Of a stretch of 64,000 nucleotides of DNA, positions 9,137-18,431 are shown one piece after another (the first letter of the stretch is position 1; each line of letters starts with the position of its first letter). The notes below the pieces were generated by a model, which did no database searches, was not told where the DNA came from, and saw nothing but the letters and a program-made list of their open reading frames with translations. Both the position numbers and the translations under genes were made by a program. The DNA is from Clostridium sp. CF012 (GTDB lineage: Bacteria > Bacillota > Clostridia > Clostridiales > Clostridiaceae), in contig NZ_JAHLEF010000014.1 in the NCBI RefSeq assembly GCF_018861755.1, forward strand, positions 45,204-109,203, given 5' to 3'.

Positions 9137-11008
9137 TTATTCATCCAATGTTGCAGCTACTTCTTCATCATTACTTTCTATATTAAATTTATAACCCTTT
9201 ATGTCATTATCTATATTTCGACCTTTATAATAACCATCAAAATTGTAAAATATATTTTTTTTATTATCATCCATATAAGAATAAAAATAATCATTGTTAT
9301 AGCTTTTTTCACTTACAGCTTTTTCAAAACCTAACCATTGGTTAAGGACTTTATCAGTAATATTTTTAGCTAGATCTTTGTATATTGATATTTCAAAGCT
9401 CTCATCAAAAAATCTTGTAACTACATTAACAATCGCATACTTGCCATATCTTAAGGCATTTCCATAAGTGTTTACACCATATTTATTATTTTGCGTCTTA
9501 TCGAATATTTTTTCTAACTCAACTAAATATTGATGACAAAAGTATCCAAACATATATTTTTTGTATATCTCCGAATCAACAAATACTTCTTTAAAGTTAC
9601 TCTCTCTAAATAGAAATTCTTCACTGTTTCTTCTTGCCCTTGCAACATCGCCTTTTGCACTTACCGCAACTCTAATAAATACAGAATGGTCAATTATCTT
9701 ATCTTTTTCAATATACTTTTTACTTAATCCATCATGAAATTCTCCTCTTTTACGATTATAAAAATATCCAAATTCATTAAATATTTTAGCTTGATAATTA
9801 ATTTGTGCTTTATCATTTGAGCGTCTATCAGATTCTCTTACAGCAGATTGTTCATTAGTTGCTCTAGACAACTCCTCTATTAATGATAGTTTTTTCTGTT
9901 GATTACCTTCTGCATTACCTTCTGCTTCAAAAAATGTTATTACTTTAACAAGTACTTCCTTATTATCAAAAATATATTCATTTTTATCTTTTAAGCATTT
10001 TTCATAAACAGTCGCCAAAGTGTATGCTGTTTGTCCTCCATTAATTATTTGAGGATTTGTAATAATTAATTGTGCTGAATCCTTTAAGGCTATTTTAGAA
10101 TTCAATTCAGTATTATCAGATAATATTGTAATTCCATTATTAAATAACGCAAATTCATTAGTTTTTTTATTTCTAATTGTGTTTTCTATTTTAGGATTAA
10201 CATCATTGTTATTTAGTCCCAAATAGCAACGAGGGTTAAATTTTAGTATAGAATTTTTATATTTATATACAATCTTGGCAATTTCAATTAGAGGTACAAA
10301 TACAACCATGATTTTGCAGTCACTAAACTCGGTTTGTACAGAGTAACTAATTCTCCCCTCGTTACTCTCTTTATTTATTAAAGATAAGGCAATATTAATC
10401 TCATCAGCATTAAAGTAGCATCCTGTTACTATTGGAAATAATAGTGAGGTATAACATTTATCATAGTCAAAAACCGTTGCACTAAATCCACCAGTTAATC
10501 TTTTCAATACCGAATCTTTATAACTTTTTAAATTTGCTAATATAATTACTTCATACCTATACCTTCCAACATCAGGTATTCCGCTTATTCTTTTCATCAT
10601 GTTAATTATCTTATCATTATATGTATTGCCATCTTCGTCGGTATTATATCCATCTGTTATTCTATCTACATCCATTTTTAATATTTCATCTAGATCAATC
10701 CTTTTATTCTCAAAATTAACTTCATTTGTCCTAAATTTAGATTGGACAAAAGTTATTAATTTTCGTTCACTATCTATGTAATAGGCATCTATCCCACCAT
10801 CGGCTGGATCATCTGTAATATAATCTTCTCTACTAAAAAAGTCACTCAATCCATAGTAAACCTTTAAAAATAAATGTACAAATGCTCTTGATCGGGCTGC
10901 ATCTAGTTTCTCCTTTTCATTTACTGATGGATAATACCTTTTGTAACCTTTTGGCGCCTCATTTCTTAATTCATCAAGAATATTTACTAATGTACTATAC
11001 TTGCTCAT
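9137..11008 (-). CDS. AIPR-family phage-resistance protein with N-terminal nuclease-like motif
   Basis: This 623-residue protein has the AIPR family core (PF10592), seen as NPQIINGGQTAYTLATVYE near residue 315 and ALFNNGITILSDN before it. Residues about 65-95 carry DDPADGGIDAYYID followed by FVQSKFR, which fits a PD-(D/E)xK-type active site (D, then Q/E-x-K). AIPR proteins were first named from abortive phage infection and recur with Z1, MORC-like ATPase and methylase genes. ATG 11008 follows GGGGGAG closely; TTG 11020 would overlap that site. The protein is intact although surrounded by decayed genes. Confidence 0.88.
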   Translation of the reverse strand: MSKYSTLVNILDELRNEAPKGYKRYYPSVNEKEKLDAARSRAFVHLFLKVYYGLSDFFSREDYITDDPADGGIDAYYIDSERKLITFVQSKFRTNEVNFENKRIDLDEILKMDVDRITDGYNTDEDGNTYNDKIINMMKRISGIPDVGRYRYEVIILANLKSYKDSVLKRLTGGFSATVFDYDKCYTSLLFPIVTGCYFNADEINIALSLINKESNEGRISYSVQTEFSDCKIMVVFVPLIEIAKIVYKYKNSILKFNPRCYLGLNNNDVNPKIENTIRNKKTNEFALFNNGITILSDNTELNSKIALKDSAQLIITNPQIINGGQTAYTLATVYEKCLKDKNEYIFDNKEVLVKVITFFEAEGNAEGNQQKKLSLIEELSRATNEQSAVRESDRRSNDKAQINYQAKIFNEFGYFYNRKRGEFHDGLSKKYIEKDKIIDHSVFIRVAVSAKGDVARARRNSEEFLFRESNFKEVFVDSEIYKKYMFGYFCHQYLVELEKIFDKTQNNKYGVNTYGNALRYGKYAIVNVVTRFFDESFEISIYKDLAKNITDKVLNQWLGFEKAVSEKSYNNDYFYSYMDDNKKNIFYNFDGYYKGRNIDNDIKGYKFNIESNDEEVAATLDE

Positions 11009-11277
11009 ATACTCCCCCAAGATTAGACTTATATACCCAAATTATCTTTGTTATTGACTAAATATATATATATTATACATATATATGTAATAAATGTACA
11101 TAATTTTAAAGACTTATATAAAATATTTAGTTGGCTTATATGAGTAATTCTAAGTTTGTATAAGGGTAGCTCTACACTGTCTATAACCTTCTTAATTTTA
11201 TATAACGCTCAGTATTCTGCTATAAAATATTTGCATCATTTAAAGTATGGTCACTCCCTGATAACTCGCCGACAGAA

Positions 11278-11295
11278 AATCAACGCATAAGAAAA
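11278..11295. repeat. 18-bp direct repeat, right copy
   Basis: AATCAACGCATAAGAAAA, identical to 4933-4950. It directly follows (on the minus strand) a terminator-like hairpin and a tRNA T-arm-like sequence at 11325-11350. Confidence 0.6.
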
Positions 11296-11560
11296 ACCTC
11301 AACTAAAATTATTTAGTCGAGTTTTACTGGTGGATTCGAACCGCATCATCCCCCTATTAATAAACCTTCTTTATTTGTGGTACGGTTCACCTCGAGTCAC
11401 TCCAAACCAATGTTATGTAGCATAATTTTAAATGACATCAGTGATTTATAACTCACTACCAATTTTAGTAAAAACCTCATTTACTTATGATACGGTTCAT
11501 TGAGTGATATTCTAAATATCTAATCTTTTAACATTAAAGTTAATCATTTTTAATAACATT
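11296..11560. other. tRNA-like debris with a diverged local repeat
   Basis: The minus strand holds GCGGTTCGAATCCACCAG (about 11330-11347), a T-arm and 3' end like a tRNA, followed by a CTCGACTAAA/TTTAGTTGAG hairpin and a T-run. Two related stretches with TACGGTTCA occur near 11380-11400 and 11480-11500; a third, with TACGGTTTA, is at about 4915. No full tRNA can be folded by eye. Confidence 0.4.
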
Positions 11561-11654
11561 AAAAATACTATTATCATCCACTTTCGTTTAGTCTTTCCTA
11601 TTTTGTCGTCAAACGGGCGCCACAAGCCCGATTTTCATTGAAAATCCCTACTAA

Positions 11655-11684
11655 AAAGGCTCTAGCATAATCGCTAGAGCCTTT
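11655..11684 (-). terminator. tRNA-Ser terminator
   Basis: Stem AAAGGCTCTAGC (11655-11666) pairs with GCTAGAGCCTTT (11673-11684). On the minus strand TTTTTAG follows. It ends transcription 6 bases past the tRNA 3' end. Confidence 0.85.
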
Positions 11685-11689
11685 GATTT

Positions 11690-11781
11690 TGGCGGAGAAA
11701 GGGGGATTTGAACCCCCGGAACGCGATAAAGCGTTCGCCTGTTTTCGAGGCAGGTACCTTCGGCCACTCGGACATCTCTCC
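11690..11781 (-). tRNA. tRNA-Ser (anticodon CGA)
   Basis: A 92-base minus-strand gene. The acceptor GGAGAGA pairs with TTTCTCC and G73-CCA is encoded. The anticodon loop CTCGAAA gives CGA, reading UCG. A long variable arm (GAACGC...GCGTTC) and a T-arm GGGGGTTCAAATCCCCC identify a class II serine tRNA. It borders the defence island, and a degraded copy of the locus lies at 4652-4840. Confidence 0.95.
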
Positions 11782-11966
11782 ATATAATAAGTTACCTTTT
11801 ATAGTATAACATATAAACAAGTAACTATATACTAAAAAATGTAATTCCTGTTGAACCCCTTATGTAAAAGCATTATAATATACATAAGTGAATAATAACC
11901 TATTGGTTAACTTGTTGAATATAATAACTCCTGTGAATCAACCAAAAATAAGGGGATGAATTTAAA

Positions 11967-12872
11967 ATGAATAAAACAGTAAGTATTATCATTGCTTTAA
12001 TGGTCATCTTAACAGGGTGTTCAAGTGCAAAGAAGGATGTTAATAATATAGCTAAACCTACGGTTAATGATACCGCAATAAATACTAATCAACAATCTCA
12101 ATCAGAAAAGACAACTAAAATTGATACAGTCGTTAATAGTGATATAATTACCAAATCACTGGAAAATATAGATACTACTAAAAGTCCGTTTGAAAAGGGA
12201 TATTATGATTATCAGGGCACAATAAATAATAAACTCCCAATTCATATGAGCATTTATCCATTAGAAAAAAATATGGTTGGCTCTTATTTTTATGACAAAC
12301 AGAGAAAAGAAATCAAACTCCAAGGAAAATCAGGAGAAAAAAATATTATACTATATGAATATGATGATGTAGGTAAAAATACAGGTGTATTTAAAGGTAC
12401 AATGAGTACTGTTGATAAAATTGAAGGAACGTGGATAAGTGCAGATAGCAAAAATAGTTATCCATTTACAATGTCACTTAAAAGTAATATTCCCGGAGTT
12501 GAATATGGAAAGAGATATATGACTGCTTTAGCTACTAAAAGTGATAAAGATGTAGAAAATTTTGTTAGCAAAATTCAAACGCTGGTAATTAATGGTGATA
12601 AGGAGGGGTTAGCGCAGGAAATAAAATATCCTATTAATGTTATGGTTAATGGTAAAGTCACCAAAATACAAAACAAAGATGATTTTATCGTGAATTATTC
12701 CCAAATTCTCAATCCTAATTTTAAGAAAGCAATTAGTAATGCATATACAAAGTATATGTTTGTGAATTGGCAAGGAATAATGTTCGGTGAAGGTTTATAT
12801 AATATTTGGATTAATGAACAAACAACTGCTGGCAGTGATTCTAAATTAATGATTACTTCTATAAATAATTAA
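11967..12872 (+). CDS. Secreted lipoprotein, function unknown
   Basis: The 301-residue product starts with a short hydrophobic signal and the lipobox LTGC (Cys about residue 18), then a Ser/Thr/Asn-rich linker. The first half of the mature part has KGYYDYQGTINNKLPIHMSI, a beta-rich pattern common in small clostridial lipoproteins. The C-terminal 110 residues, with INGDKEGLAQEIKYPINVMV, look like a separate NTF2-like fold. AAGGGG lies ahead of the ATG. It is monocistronic, with its own terminator. Confidence 0.8.
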   Translation: MNKTVSIIIALMVILTGCSSAKKDVNNIAKPTVNDTAINTNQQSQSEKTTKIDTVVNSDIITKSLENIDTTKSPFEKGYYDYQGTINNKLPIHMSIYPLEKNMVGSYFYDKQRKEIKLQGKSGEKNIILYEYDDVGKNTGVFKGTMSTVDKIEGTWISADSKNSYPFTMSLKSNIPGVEYGKRYMTALATKSDKDVENFVSKIQTLVINGDKEGLAQEIKYPINVMVNGKVTKIQNKDDFIVNYSQILNPNFKKAISNAYTKYMFVNWQGIMFGEGLYNIWINEQTTAGSDSKLMITSINN

Positions 12873-12877
12873 AACAT

Positions 12878-12909
12878 AAAGGAATCAGTTAAATCAAACT
12901 GATTCCTTT
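12878..12909. terminator. Bidirectional terminator
   Basis: AAAGGAATCAGTT pairs with AACTGATTCCTTT across a 6-base loop, between the convergent lipoprotein and MOSC genes. Confidence 0.9.
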
Positions 12910-12935
12910 ATTATCTTTCTTTCTATAAGCTCCAT

Positions 12936-13376
12936 TTAGCTATTACCCTCCACTACAATCTCATCACCGGCTTTGATATAGCCTTCTGTAAGGACCTTTG
13001 CAAATATACCTTCTCTTGGCATTATGCAGTCGCCAACTAGTTTCATAATTTCACAACCCTTATGACATTCCTTTCCTATTTGCGTTACCTCTAATACTAC
13101 ATCTCCAATTTTAAGTTTAGTTCCCACAGGAAGCTCGTACAAAACTATTCCCTCAGTAGTAAGATTTTCAGCAAACTTTCCTGAACATAAACCTTCTACT
13201 CCTGTGGCTCTCATTTTATCAATGCTCTCTTCCCCAAGAAAACTCACCTGTCTATGCCAATTCCCAGCATGAGCATCTCCAACAATGCCGTGGTCAATTT
13301 TAAAGTATCCACTTTCTATAGGATGTTTTATTACACCTTTCTTCTCACTTATATTTATAGCAGTAACCTTTGCCAT
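12936..13376 (-). CDS. MOSC-domain protein
   Basis: A 146-residue single MOSC domain with the motifs GDAHAGNWHRQVS, GKFAENLTTEGI and GKECHKGCEI, the last containing the conserved cysteine. MOSC domains act as sulfur carriers in molybdenum-cofactor sulfuration and related reactions; stand-alone versions often sit with moa genes, as here. The start codon overlaps the moaC stop (TAATG), showing translational coupling. It is the last gene of the cluster. Confidence 0.9.
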   Translation of the reverse strand: MAKVTAINISEKKGVIKHPIESGYFKIDHGIVGDAHAGNWHRQVSFLGEESIDKMRATGVEGLCSGKFAENLTTEGIVLYELPVGTKLKIGDVVLEVTQIGKECHKGCEIMKLVGDCIMPREGIFAKVLTEGYIKAGDEIVVEGNS

Positions 13377-13855
13377 TACAATCCCGCCCTTTCGAATATT
13401 CCTGATTTTCCCCCACTTTTTCGTAGGAGCATAATATTATTTATAACCATTCCCCTATCAATTGCCTTGCACATATCATAAATAGTTAGTGCTGCAACAG
13501 ATACCGCAGTTAGTGCTTCCATTTCAATACCTGTCTTTCCTACTGTCTTTGTGGTAGCAGTTATTTCAATTTTATTATTTTCAAAGTCAATTTTAAAACT
13601 AATATCGCATCCTGATATCATTATTGCGTGACACATCGGTATTATTTGCGAAGTACTTTTAGCACCCATAATTCCGCCGACCTGCGCTACAGCTAGTACA
13701 TCTCCTTTTGAAATAGAGCCATCCCTTATTCTTTCAAGGGTTTCCCTTTTCATTGATATTGACCCAATAGCTATTGCTTCTCTTGTAGTATCACACTTTT
13801 CAGATACATCCACCATTTTAGCTCTTCCTTGGTCGTTTATGTGGGTAAGTTCCAT
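13376..13855 (-). CDS. moaC: Cyclic pyranopterin monophosphate synthase MoaC
   Basis: 159 residues, the usual MoaC length. Conserved segments are [22 protein letters not shown] and [18 protein letters not shown]. With MoaA it converts GTP to cyclic pyranopterin monophosphate, the first step of molybdenum-cofactor synthesis in the cytosol. AAAAGGAG precedes the ATG, and moaA ends 23 bases upstream. Confidence 0.97.
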   Translation of the reverse strand: MELTHINDQGRAKMVDVSEKCDTTREAIAIGSISMKRETLERIRDGSISKGDVLAVAQVGGIMGAKSTSQIIPMCHAIMISGCDISFKIDFENNKIEITATTKTVGKTGIEMEALTAVSVAALTIYDMCKAIDRGMVINNIMLLRKSGGKSGIFERAGL

Positions 13856-13878
13856 TTTCTATCTCCTTTTTAAGTTTA

Positions 13879-14838
13879 TTAACCGCCTATTTGAGACATC
13901 ACCTTAATACTTCTACTAACATTTCCCTCCTCAAGATGATGCTCAAGTGGTTTATTTAAAATTGCGGATTTGAGTGCAGCTGTAAGCATCTCTTCATTAT
14001 TTAGATATTTTCTAAGGTTTATTTCTTCCTCTGAATGAAGACAAGGTTTAATTGTTCCTGTAGACGTAAGCCTTATTTTATTACAATCCGAGCAAAATTT
14101 ACAACTTACAGGGCTGATGAACCCAATCTTTCCTATTGCCCCAGGTAGCTTGTACAACTCCGCAGTACTACTTTTAGGGGTTTCTATTTGGATTAACTCA
14201 GGATGAAGCTTAAGCATCTCCATAATGGTCAATTTTCTCTGTTCATATAATTTAATACCTTCACCTATGGGCATAAGTTCGATAAACCTTATTTCTATTG
14301 GTAACTCGAGGGTTAAGTTTAAAAAATCCTGAAACTCTATATCATTGATGCCTCTCATTAATACTGTATTTATTTTTACAGGTTTTAAATCAACAGATAA
14401 ACACTTATATATGCCTTCCATTACTTTATCTAAACTTCCTACTCTTGTTATACTTTTAAACTTTTCACTATTCAAAGTATCAAGGCTAATATTAACCCTA
14501 TTAAGCCCGGCCTTCTTTAAATCCACTGCCATATCAGAAAGTAGAATACCATTTGTAGTTATGGAAATGTCATCTATTCCTGGTAGTTTAGAAGTTTCAT
14601 ATATTAGTTTGTCTATATCTTTCATAACCAGTGGTTCTCCACCAGTAAATCTTATTTTATTAATGCCAAGTGTAGTGGCTGCCTTTATAATTTTTAGTGT
14701 ATCTTCAAAACGTAAAATATCCTCATGTCCTAAACTTTTAACGCCCTCTTCTGGCATACAATATACACATCTTAAATTACATCTGTCAGTTACTGATACT
14801 CTTAAATAATTGATGTTTCTTCCCTGACTATCTCTCAT
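13879..14838 (-). CDS. moaA: GTP 3',8-cyclase MoaA
   Basis: A radical-SAM enzyme of 319 residues. The CxxxCxxC cluster motif is in [13 protein letters not shown] (residues about 18-30). The second 4Fe-4S cluster is bound by [12 protein letters not shown] and PCLHS near residues 245-270. The C-terminus ends in Gly-Gly, which MoaA needs for activity. It makes the MoaC substrate from GTP. The AGGAGAGG ribosome site is 5 bases before the ATG. Confidence 0.97.
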   Translation of the reverse strand: MRDSQGRNINYLRVSVTDRCNLRCVYCMPEEGVKSLGHEDILRFEDTLKIIKAATTLGINKIRFTGGEPLVMKDIDKLIYETSKLPGIDDISITTNGILLSDMAVDLKKAGLNRVNISLDTLNSEKFKSITRVGSLDKVMEGIYKCLSVDLKPVKINTVLMRGINDIEFQDFLNLTLELPIEIRFIELMPIGEGIKLYEQRKLTIMEMLKLHPELIQIETPKSSTAELYKLPGAIGKIGFISPVSCKFCSDCNKIRLTSTGTIKPCLHSEEEINLRKYLNNEEMLTAALKSAILNKPLEHHLEEGNVSRSIKVMSQIGG

Positions 14839-15016
14839 AAAACCCTCTCCTAAATTTCAATTATTCCCCCTATTTCACTATAATCATAACCGCCGAGTTT
14901 ATCAAGTTAACTATTATAAAAAGACGAATAACCCTAGGTCTTTTATAAACTGAAATCTCGGAAATTCCGATACTTGCAAGAACACCTATTTCATAGGGTC
15001 TTAGCTGCAGCGCTCG
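14839..15016 (-). other. Intergenic spacer mog-moaA with small hairpins
   Basis: Contains AAAAGAC...GTCTTTT (about 14917-14945), CTCGGAAATTCCGA (about 14955-14968) and CCTATTTCATAGGG (about 14986-14999). These could be attenuators or protein sites. I could not match the Moco riboswitch pattern to them. Confidence 0.3.
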
Positions 15017-15508
15017 CTACAAAGTAGCGCATTCACCTGCCTCTCCTGTGAGTATTTCAATCCCATGTGGAATTGCAGGTAGTATAAATCCGAGATTCTC
15101 TACTGCAGCCTTTGGGCTACCGGGAAGATTAATAATTAAGGTTTTTCCACGAATTCCTGCAATACTTCTTGAAAGCATAGCCTTTGGTGTGATGGCAAGG
15201 GATTTCATTCTCATAGCTTCTCCAATACCAGGTACATATTTCTCAATTACATTTTGAGTTGCTTCTGGAGTAACGTCTCTTTGTGAAAATCCTGTTCCTC
15301 CGTTAGTTAAAATTAAATCCACCTTAAGTTCATCACATAAATAAATAAGTTCACTTTCTATTTCCTTTTTCTCATCAGGAATCATTTTATAGTAGCTTAT
15401 AATAAATCCCTTACCTTCTAATTCACTTCTAAGTGCAGGACCTGTTCCATCTATTCTTTCTCCTCTTGAACCTTTATCACTCATAGTTAATATTGCAGTT
15501 TTTATCAT
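15017..15508 (-). CDS. mog: Molybdopterin adenylyltransferase-like protein (Mog/MoaB)
   Basis: 163 residues. Family motifs are TNGGTGFSQRDVTPEAT (molybdopterin-binding loop) and INLPGSPKAAVEN. Mog adenylylates molybdopterin before metal insertion; MoaB-like members share the fold. ATG 15508 is chosen because GGGG lies 8 bases before it; ATG 15514 would be only 2 bases from that site. First gene of the Moco cluster. No moeA, moaD or moaE is present in the window. Confidence 0.88.
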   Translation of the reverse strand: MIKTAILTMSDKGSRGERIDGTGPALRSELEGKGFIISYYKMIPDEKKEIESELIYLCDELKVDLILTNGGTGFSQRDVTPEATQNVIEKYVPGIGEAMRMKSLAITPKAMLSRSIAGIRGKTLIINLPGSPKAAVENLGFILPAIPHGIEILTGEAGECATL

Positions 15509-15524
15509 ATTCATCGCCCCTTTT

Positions 15525-15650
15525 TTAAATCTGTTTTAACAATTTATGCTCAGGAAAATTAAGAACCTTATTTTTTTCTCCTTGTTCAATAATCCTTCCC
15601 TTATCTAAAAAAAATAACAAAATCCGCAACTCCTGCGACTTGCATTCAGT
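15525..15650 (-). pseudogene. C-terminal remnant of an ABC-transporter ATPase
   Basis: The minus strand reads VAGVADFVIFF, then after a frameshift in a T-run LDKGRIIEQGEKNKVLNFPE and HKLLKQI with a stop. This is the typical end of an importer ATPase (D-loop/H-loop to C-terminus). No Walker motifs remain. It ends about 10 bases before the mog ribosome site, so the mog promoter lies in or beyond it. Confidence 0.65.
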
Positions 15651-16124
15651 CTCTTGATTTTCGCATAAAAAAACCCCTTTCATATTTTATAATATAAAAG
15701 AGAATGACAATTTATCATCCACCTTTTCAAATGGAAGGCTAAATCGTCTTCAATTCAACCCTAACGGTCATAATTCCATAGCATCCCTTAGGAAATATGA
15801 CTCGGAGAATAAATGATAAAATTATGCTTACAAGTCTATAACTAATTGCAATATTTAGAATATTTATTTATACAAGTAATATAGCATAAACAGATTAAAA
15901 TGAAAAGGGAATATGCTCCTAAAATATGAATATAGAAGCTCTTGTAATTAATGATCCTATAAATAATAAACCTGTTTGTATTATATATAACTTAATTTAG
16001 ATTTTAAAAATTAATAAGATTATGCAATATATAAAAATTCAAATTTATTTTTCTAAATTTTTATGATGAATCCACCCAATCAGGGAATGCTATTTATAAA
16101 AAGAAAGGTTGGTGGCATGCGATC
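15651..16124. other. Non-coding stretch upstream of the beta-propeller gene
   Basis: No frame with a ribosome site is visible. It contains the short hairpin AAAACCCC...ttataaaatataaaa region downstream-less of any gene and an AT-rich stretch that should hold the promoter of the gene at 16125. Nothing else stands out. Confidence 0.3.
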
Positions 16125-17474
16125 ATGATAGGTTTAAAAACAAAAATGAAACGGCTCACAATTACATTGTTGTTGCTAATTACTATTATAATTACAAACG
16201 GTTTTGTAGTAAAAGTCAGTGCAAGCGAAAAAAGCATAGAAGCATTTGCGCTACAGAATATACCCATTAAAAAAATGAATGTTGTGGTAGTGAGGAAAAA
16301 TGAGTTACTACTGGTTTCCTTAAATAATAGCCATAAAAATATCACATTAGATAGTGGAGGTATCTTTTCCCGTCCTCTCATATCTCCTAATAAAAACCAA
16401 GTTTCATATCTTAAGGATAATGTTTTATATATTACAACAGATAATCTTGAACATATAAAAGTAGCAGCTAATATTCCTCAGTTATCTTTTGCATGGCAAG
16501 ATAAAAATTCACTGTTATACTCCCCTAAATCTGGGGGCTTATATGCTTATAATGTTGTAAATAAAACCAGTAAACCCTACTTTCAGAATGAATTTAATTA
16601 TGAAAATATTACCTTAGACAGCAGTGGAAAAATATATGCAGAGCAGTACCTATTCTATAAAAAGAACGGTTATGATTATAGACAGGATTACGGTATACTA
16701 TTATTTAATCCAGTCACAAAGAGTAAAAATATAATTGTAAAATCCATTCCAAATAAAATGGATGTAGGTGGAGATTTAGGCATGTACCCTGTAATAACAG
16801 GTATATCGAAGGATGATAAGTATCTTTATATATGGAAACATCCACATTCAGGCTCCTTAGCAGCAGACGGAGTTGATTTGGCAGTTTACGATATATTAAA
16901 TAATAACTTAATAGAATATACTAATCCAAATATAATTTCACTAGGCTATAGTGATAATATATCCCCAAACCCTAAAAATAGCAGGTATTTAGCATTAATC
17001 TACGGTGGTGGCCGAGAGATGGATAGTAACAAAGATTTAGTTGTTTTAGATATATTAACAGGCAAATTTCAGCCCTTAGTCCCAAAGGATGAAGCAGCCA
17101 TGACACCTTATTACACAAGTGATGGAAAAAGCATTCTATATGCTTCCTCTCCAGAACAAAAACAGGGAATCCTAGCTTTATCAGAGTGGTTTTCAAATGG
17201 TAATCACCATATTTTTAGTATTGATACAACTACAAAACAAATAAAACAGCTTACAAATAATAAAACTTATTTTGATTTTTCGCCAAAATGTACAGATAAC
17301 AAAGACATCATATTTTTCCGTAGTGATAAAAATGAAAATGTATCCATTTGGAAATATGACAAAGGGAAAGAGTGGCTGCTTGCGGAGGGTTTAATATTTT
17401 ATACTGATATGAATTATCCAAGTCAAAGTTATTATGGTCATTTTTATACTACCCTATTTACTGATGTGAAATAA
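16125..17474 (+). CDS. Exported TolB-like beta-propeller protein
   Basis: 449 residues. A signal peptide with a 17-residue hydrophobic core (TITLLLLITIIITNGFVV) ends near VSASE. The rest has repeated beta-propeller blades, each with an SPNK, SKDDKYLYIW, SPNPKNSRYLAL, TSDGKSILYAS or SPKCTDNKDIIFF motif. This WD40-like/TolB pattern suggests an extracytoplasmic scaffold rather than an enzyme. ATG 16125 is preceded by AAAGGTTGG; ATG 16146 would also leave a signal peptide. It stands alone with its own terminator. Confidence 0.78.
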   Translation: MIGLKTKMKRLTITLLLLITIIITNGFVVKVSASEKSIEAFALQNIPIKKMNVVVVRKNELLLVSLNNSHKNITLDSGGIFSRPLISPNKNQVSYLKDNVLYITTDNLEHIKVAANIPQLSFAWQDKNSLLYSPKSGGLYAYNVVNKTSKPYFQNEFNYENITLDSSGKIYAEQYLFYKKNGYDYRQDYGILLFNPVTKSKNIIVKSIPNKMDVGGDLGMYPVITGISKDDKYLYIWKHPHSGSLAADGVDLAVYDILNNNLIEYTNPNIISLGYSDNISPNPKNSRYLALIYGGGREMDSNKDLVVLDILTGKFQPLVPKDEAAMTPYYTSDGKSILYASSPEQKQGILALSEWFSNGNHHIFSIDTTTKQIKQLTNNKTYFDFSPKCTDNKDIIFFRSDKNENVSIWKYDKGKEWLLAEGLIFYTDMNYPSQSYYGHFYTTLFTDVK

Positions 17475-17493
17475 CAAGGCAGGTAAACTGATA

Positions 17494-17527
17494 AAAAAGA
17501 ACTCCATTATTGGAATTCTTTTTTTAC
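17494..17527. terminator. Terminator between convergent genes
   Basis: AAGAACTCC and GGAATTCTT pair (one wobble) around ATTATT, followed by a T-run on the plus strand. Confidence 0.75.
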
Positions 17528-17528
17528 C

Positions 17529-17846
17529 TTATAATATGGTTTTGTTAGCCTCTTCTACCAATTTTATTCCCTCAGAATCTATGTGGATTTTATCCTCACA
17601 AACCCTCTTTACATTATTATTATATTTGATGCTATGACTTCCACCTTTTAAGAAGGCTTCTTTTTCTTCATATTTAATAAAGCCTAACTTTTTTAGCTTT
17701 CCTAAATAGAAAGCAAATTCATGTTTCTTGTCATTGGGGTCTTTCTCTTCTAACTTATAATTTTGAATTTCAAATGACATCCCTGGTGACATATCAGCAT
17801 CATAAACATCAGTTATTATCTGATTTTCTAGTTTACTCAATTCCAT
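17529..17846 (-). CDS. Small hypothetical protein, 105 residues
   Basis: Starts MELSKLENQIITDVYDADM. Charged and soluble, with a helix-strand pattern (FAFYLGKLKKLGFIKYEEKE) that could be a winged-helix fold. No close family is recognised. AGGGAG precedes the ATG at 17846. Confidence 0.6.
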   Translation of the reverse strand: MELSKLENQIITDVYDADMSPGMSFEIQNYKLEEKDPNDKKHEFAFYLGKLKKLGFIKYEEKEAFLKGGSHSIKYNNNVKRVCEDKIHIDSEGIKLVEEANKTIL

Positions 17847-18256
17847 ATGATAATCTCCCTCTATAACGTAATATAGTATATAATATGTATATTCTATATA
17901 TATTTGTAAATTCCTCCTACTAATACATATTTATTTTGTTTATATTTACATTAATAAGCAATAATATCCCATCAAGCAATTTATTACTCTAATATAGAAC
18001 TAAATAGGCAGACACGATAATCGCCTGCCCTACTAGCTTAATATTAACTTTATATCTTTATTTGATAGAATTATGATAAAATACAGAATTATTGGTGAAC
18101 TTTAATAATTCTAATTTTTCAAGATAATTTGAAATATGAAACAATTAATCCAATATAACAATTAATATTCGTTCATAATCATTGAAATAATTTTAATTTA
18201 GGGTTATAGTGTAAATAAATAAAGAAATAATATTGAAAAAAAGGAGCGGATAAACA
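17847..18256. other. Long AT-rich spacer with divergent promoters
   Basis: No coding frame is visible in 410 bases. It holds repeated TATATA words and presumably the promoters of the flanking genes. Confidence 0.3.
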
Positions 18257-18421
18257 ATGCCAGATAAAGAAATATCATCTAAAAAATTAAGCCCAGAGGA
18301 ATCAGCAAAAATAGAAAAAGCTAAACTTGAAAAAGCAAAAAAAGACGCAAATTTTGTACCAGAACCATCCGATTCGGAGTTCGATATATGTGGACCACTA
18401 GATTGCGACAAACAACTTTAA
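18257..18421 (+). CDS. 54-residue peptide with Lys-rich helix and C-terminal CxxxxxC
   Basis: ATG 18257 has AAGGAG 10 bases upstream. The N-terminal 35 residues are a strongly charged helix (EESAKIEKAKLEKAKKDA). Then comes an acidic tail, SEFDICGPLDCDKQL, with two cysteines. A strong terminator follows the stop by 10 bases, making a compact single-gene unit. The charged leader plus short Cys-containing core recalls a ribosomally made peptide precursor or a metal/redox peptide. No modifying enzyme or transporter lies beside it, so the function is unknown. Confidence 0.65.
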   Translation: MPDKEISSKKLSPEESAKIEKAKLEKAKKDANFVPEPSDSEFDICGPLDCDKQL

Positions 18422-18431
18422 ATCATTTAAA

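Noticed and set aside
11598..11783. Open frame of 61 codons antisense to the tRNA region
   Set aside because: It lies over the tRNA-Ser gene and its terminator. Its sequence is just the tRNA translated, with no ribosome site.
14839..15016. Possible Moco riboswitch between mog and moaA
   Set aside because: Small hairpins are present, but I could not match the known conserved core of the Moco riboswitch.
18193..18411. Minus-strand open frame over the 54-residue peptide gene
   Set aside because: The plus strand has the better ribosome site, codon pattern and matching terminator.
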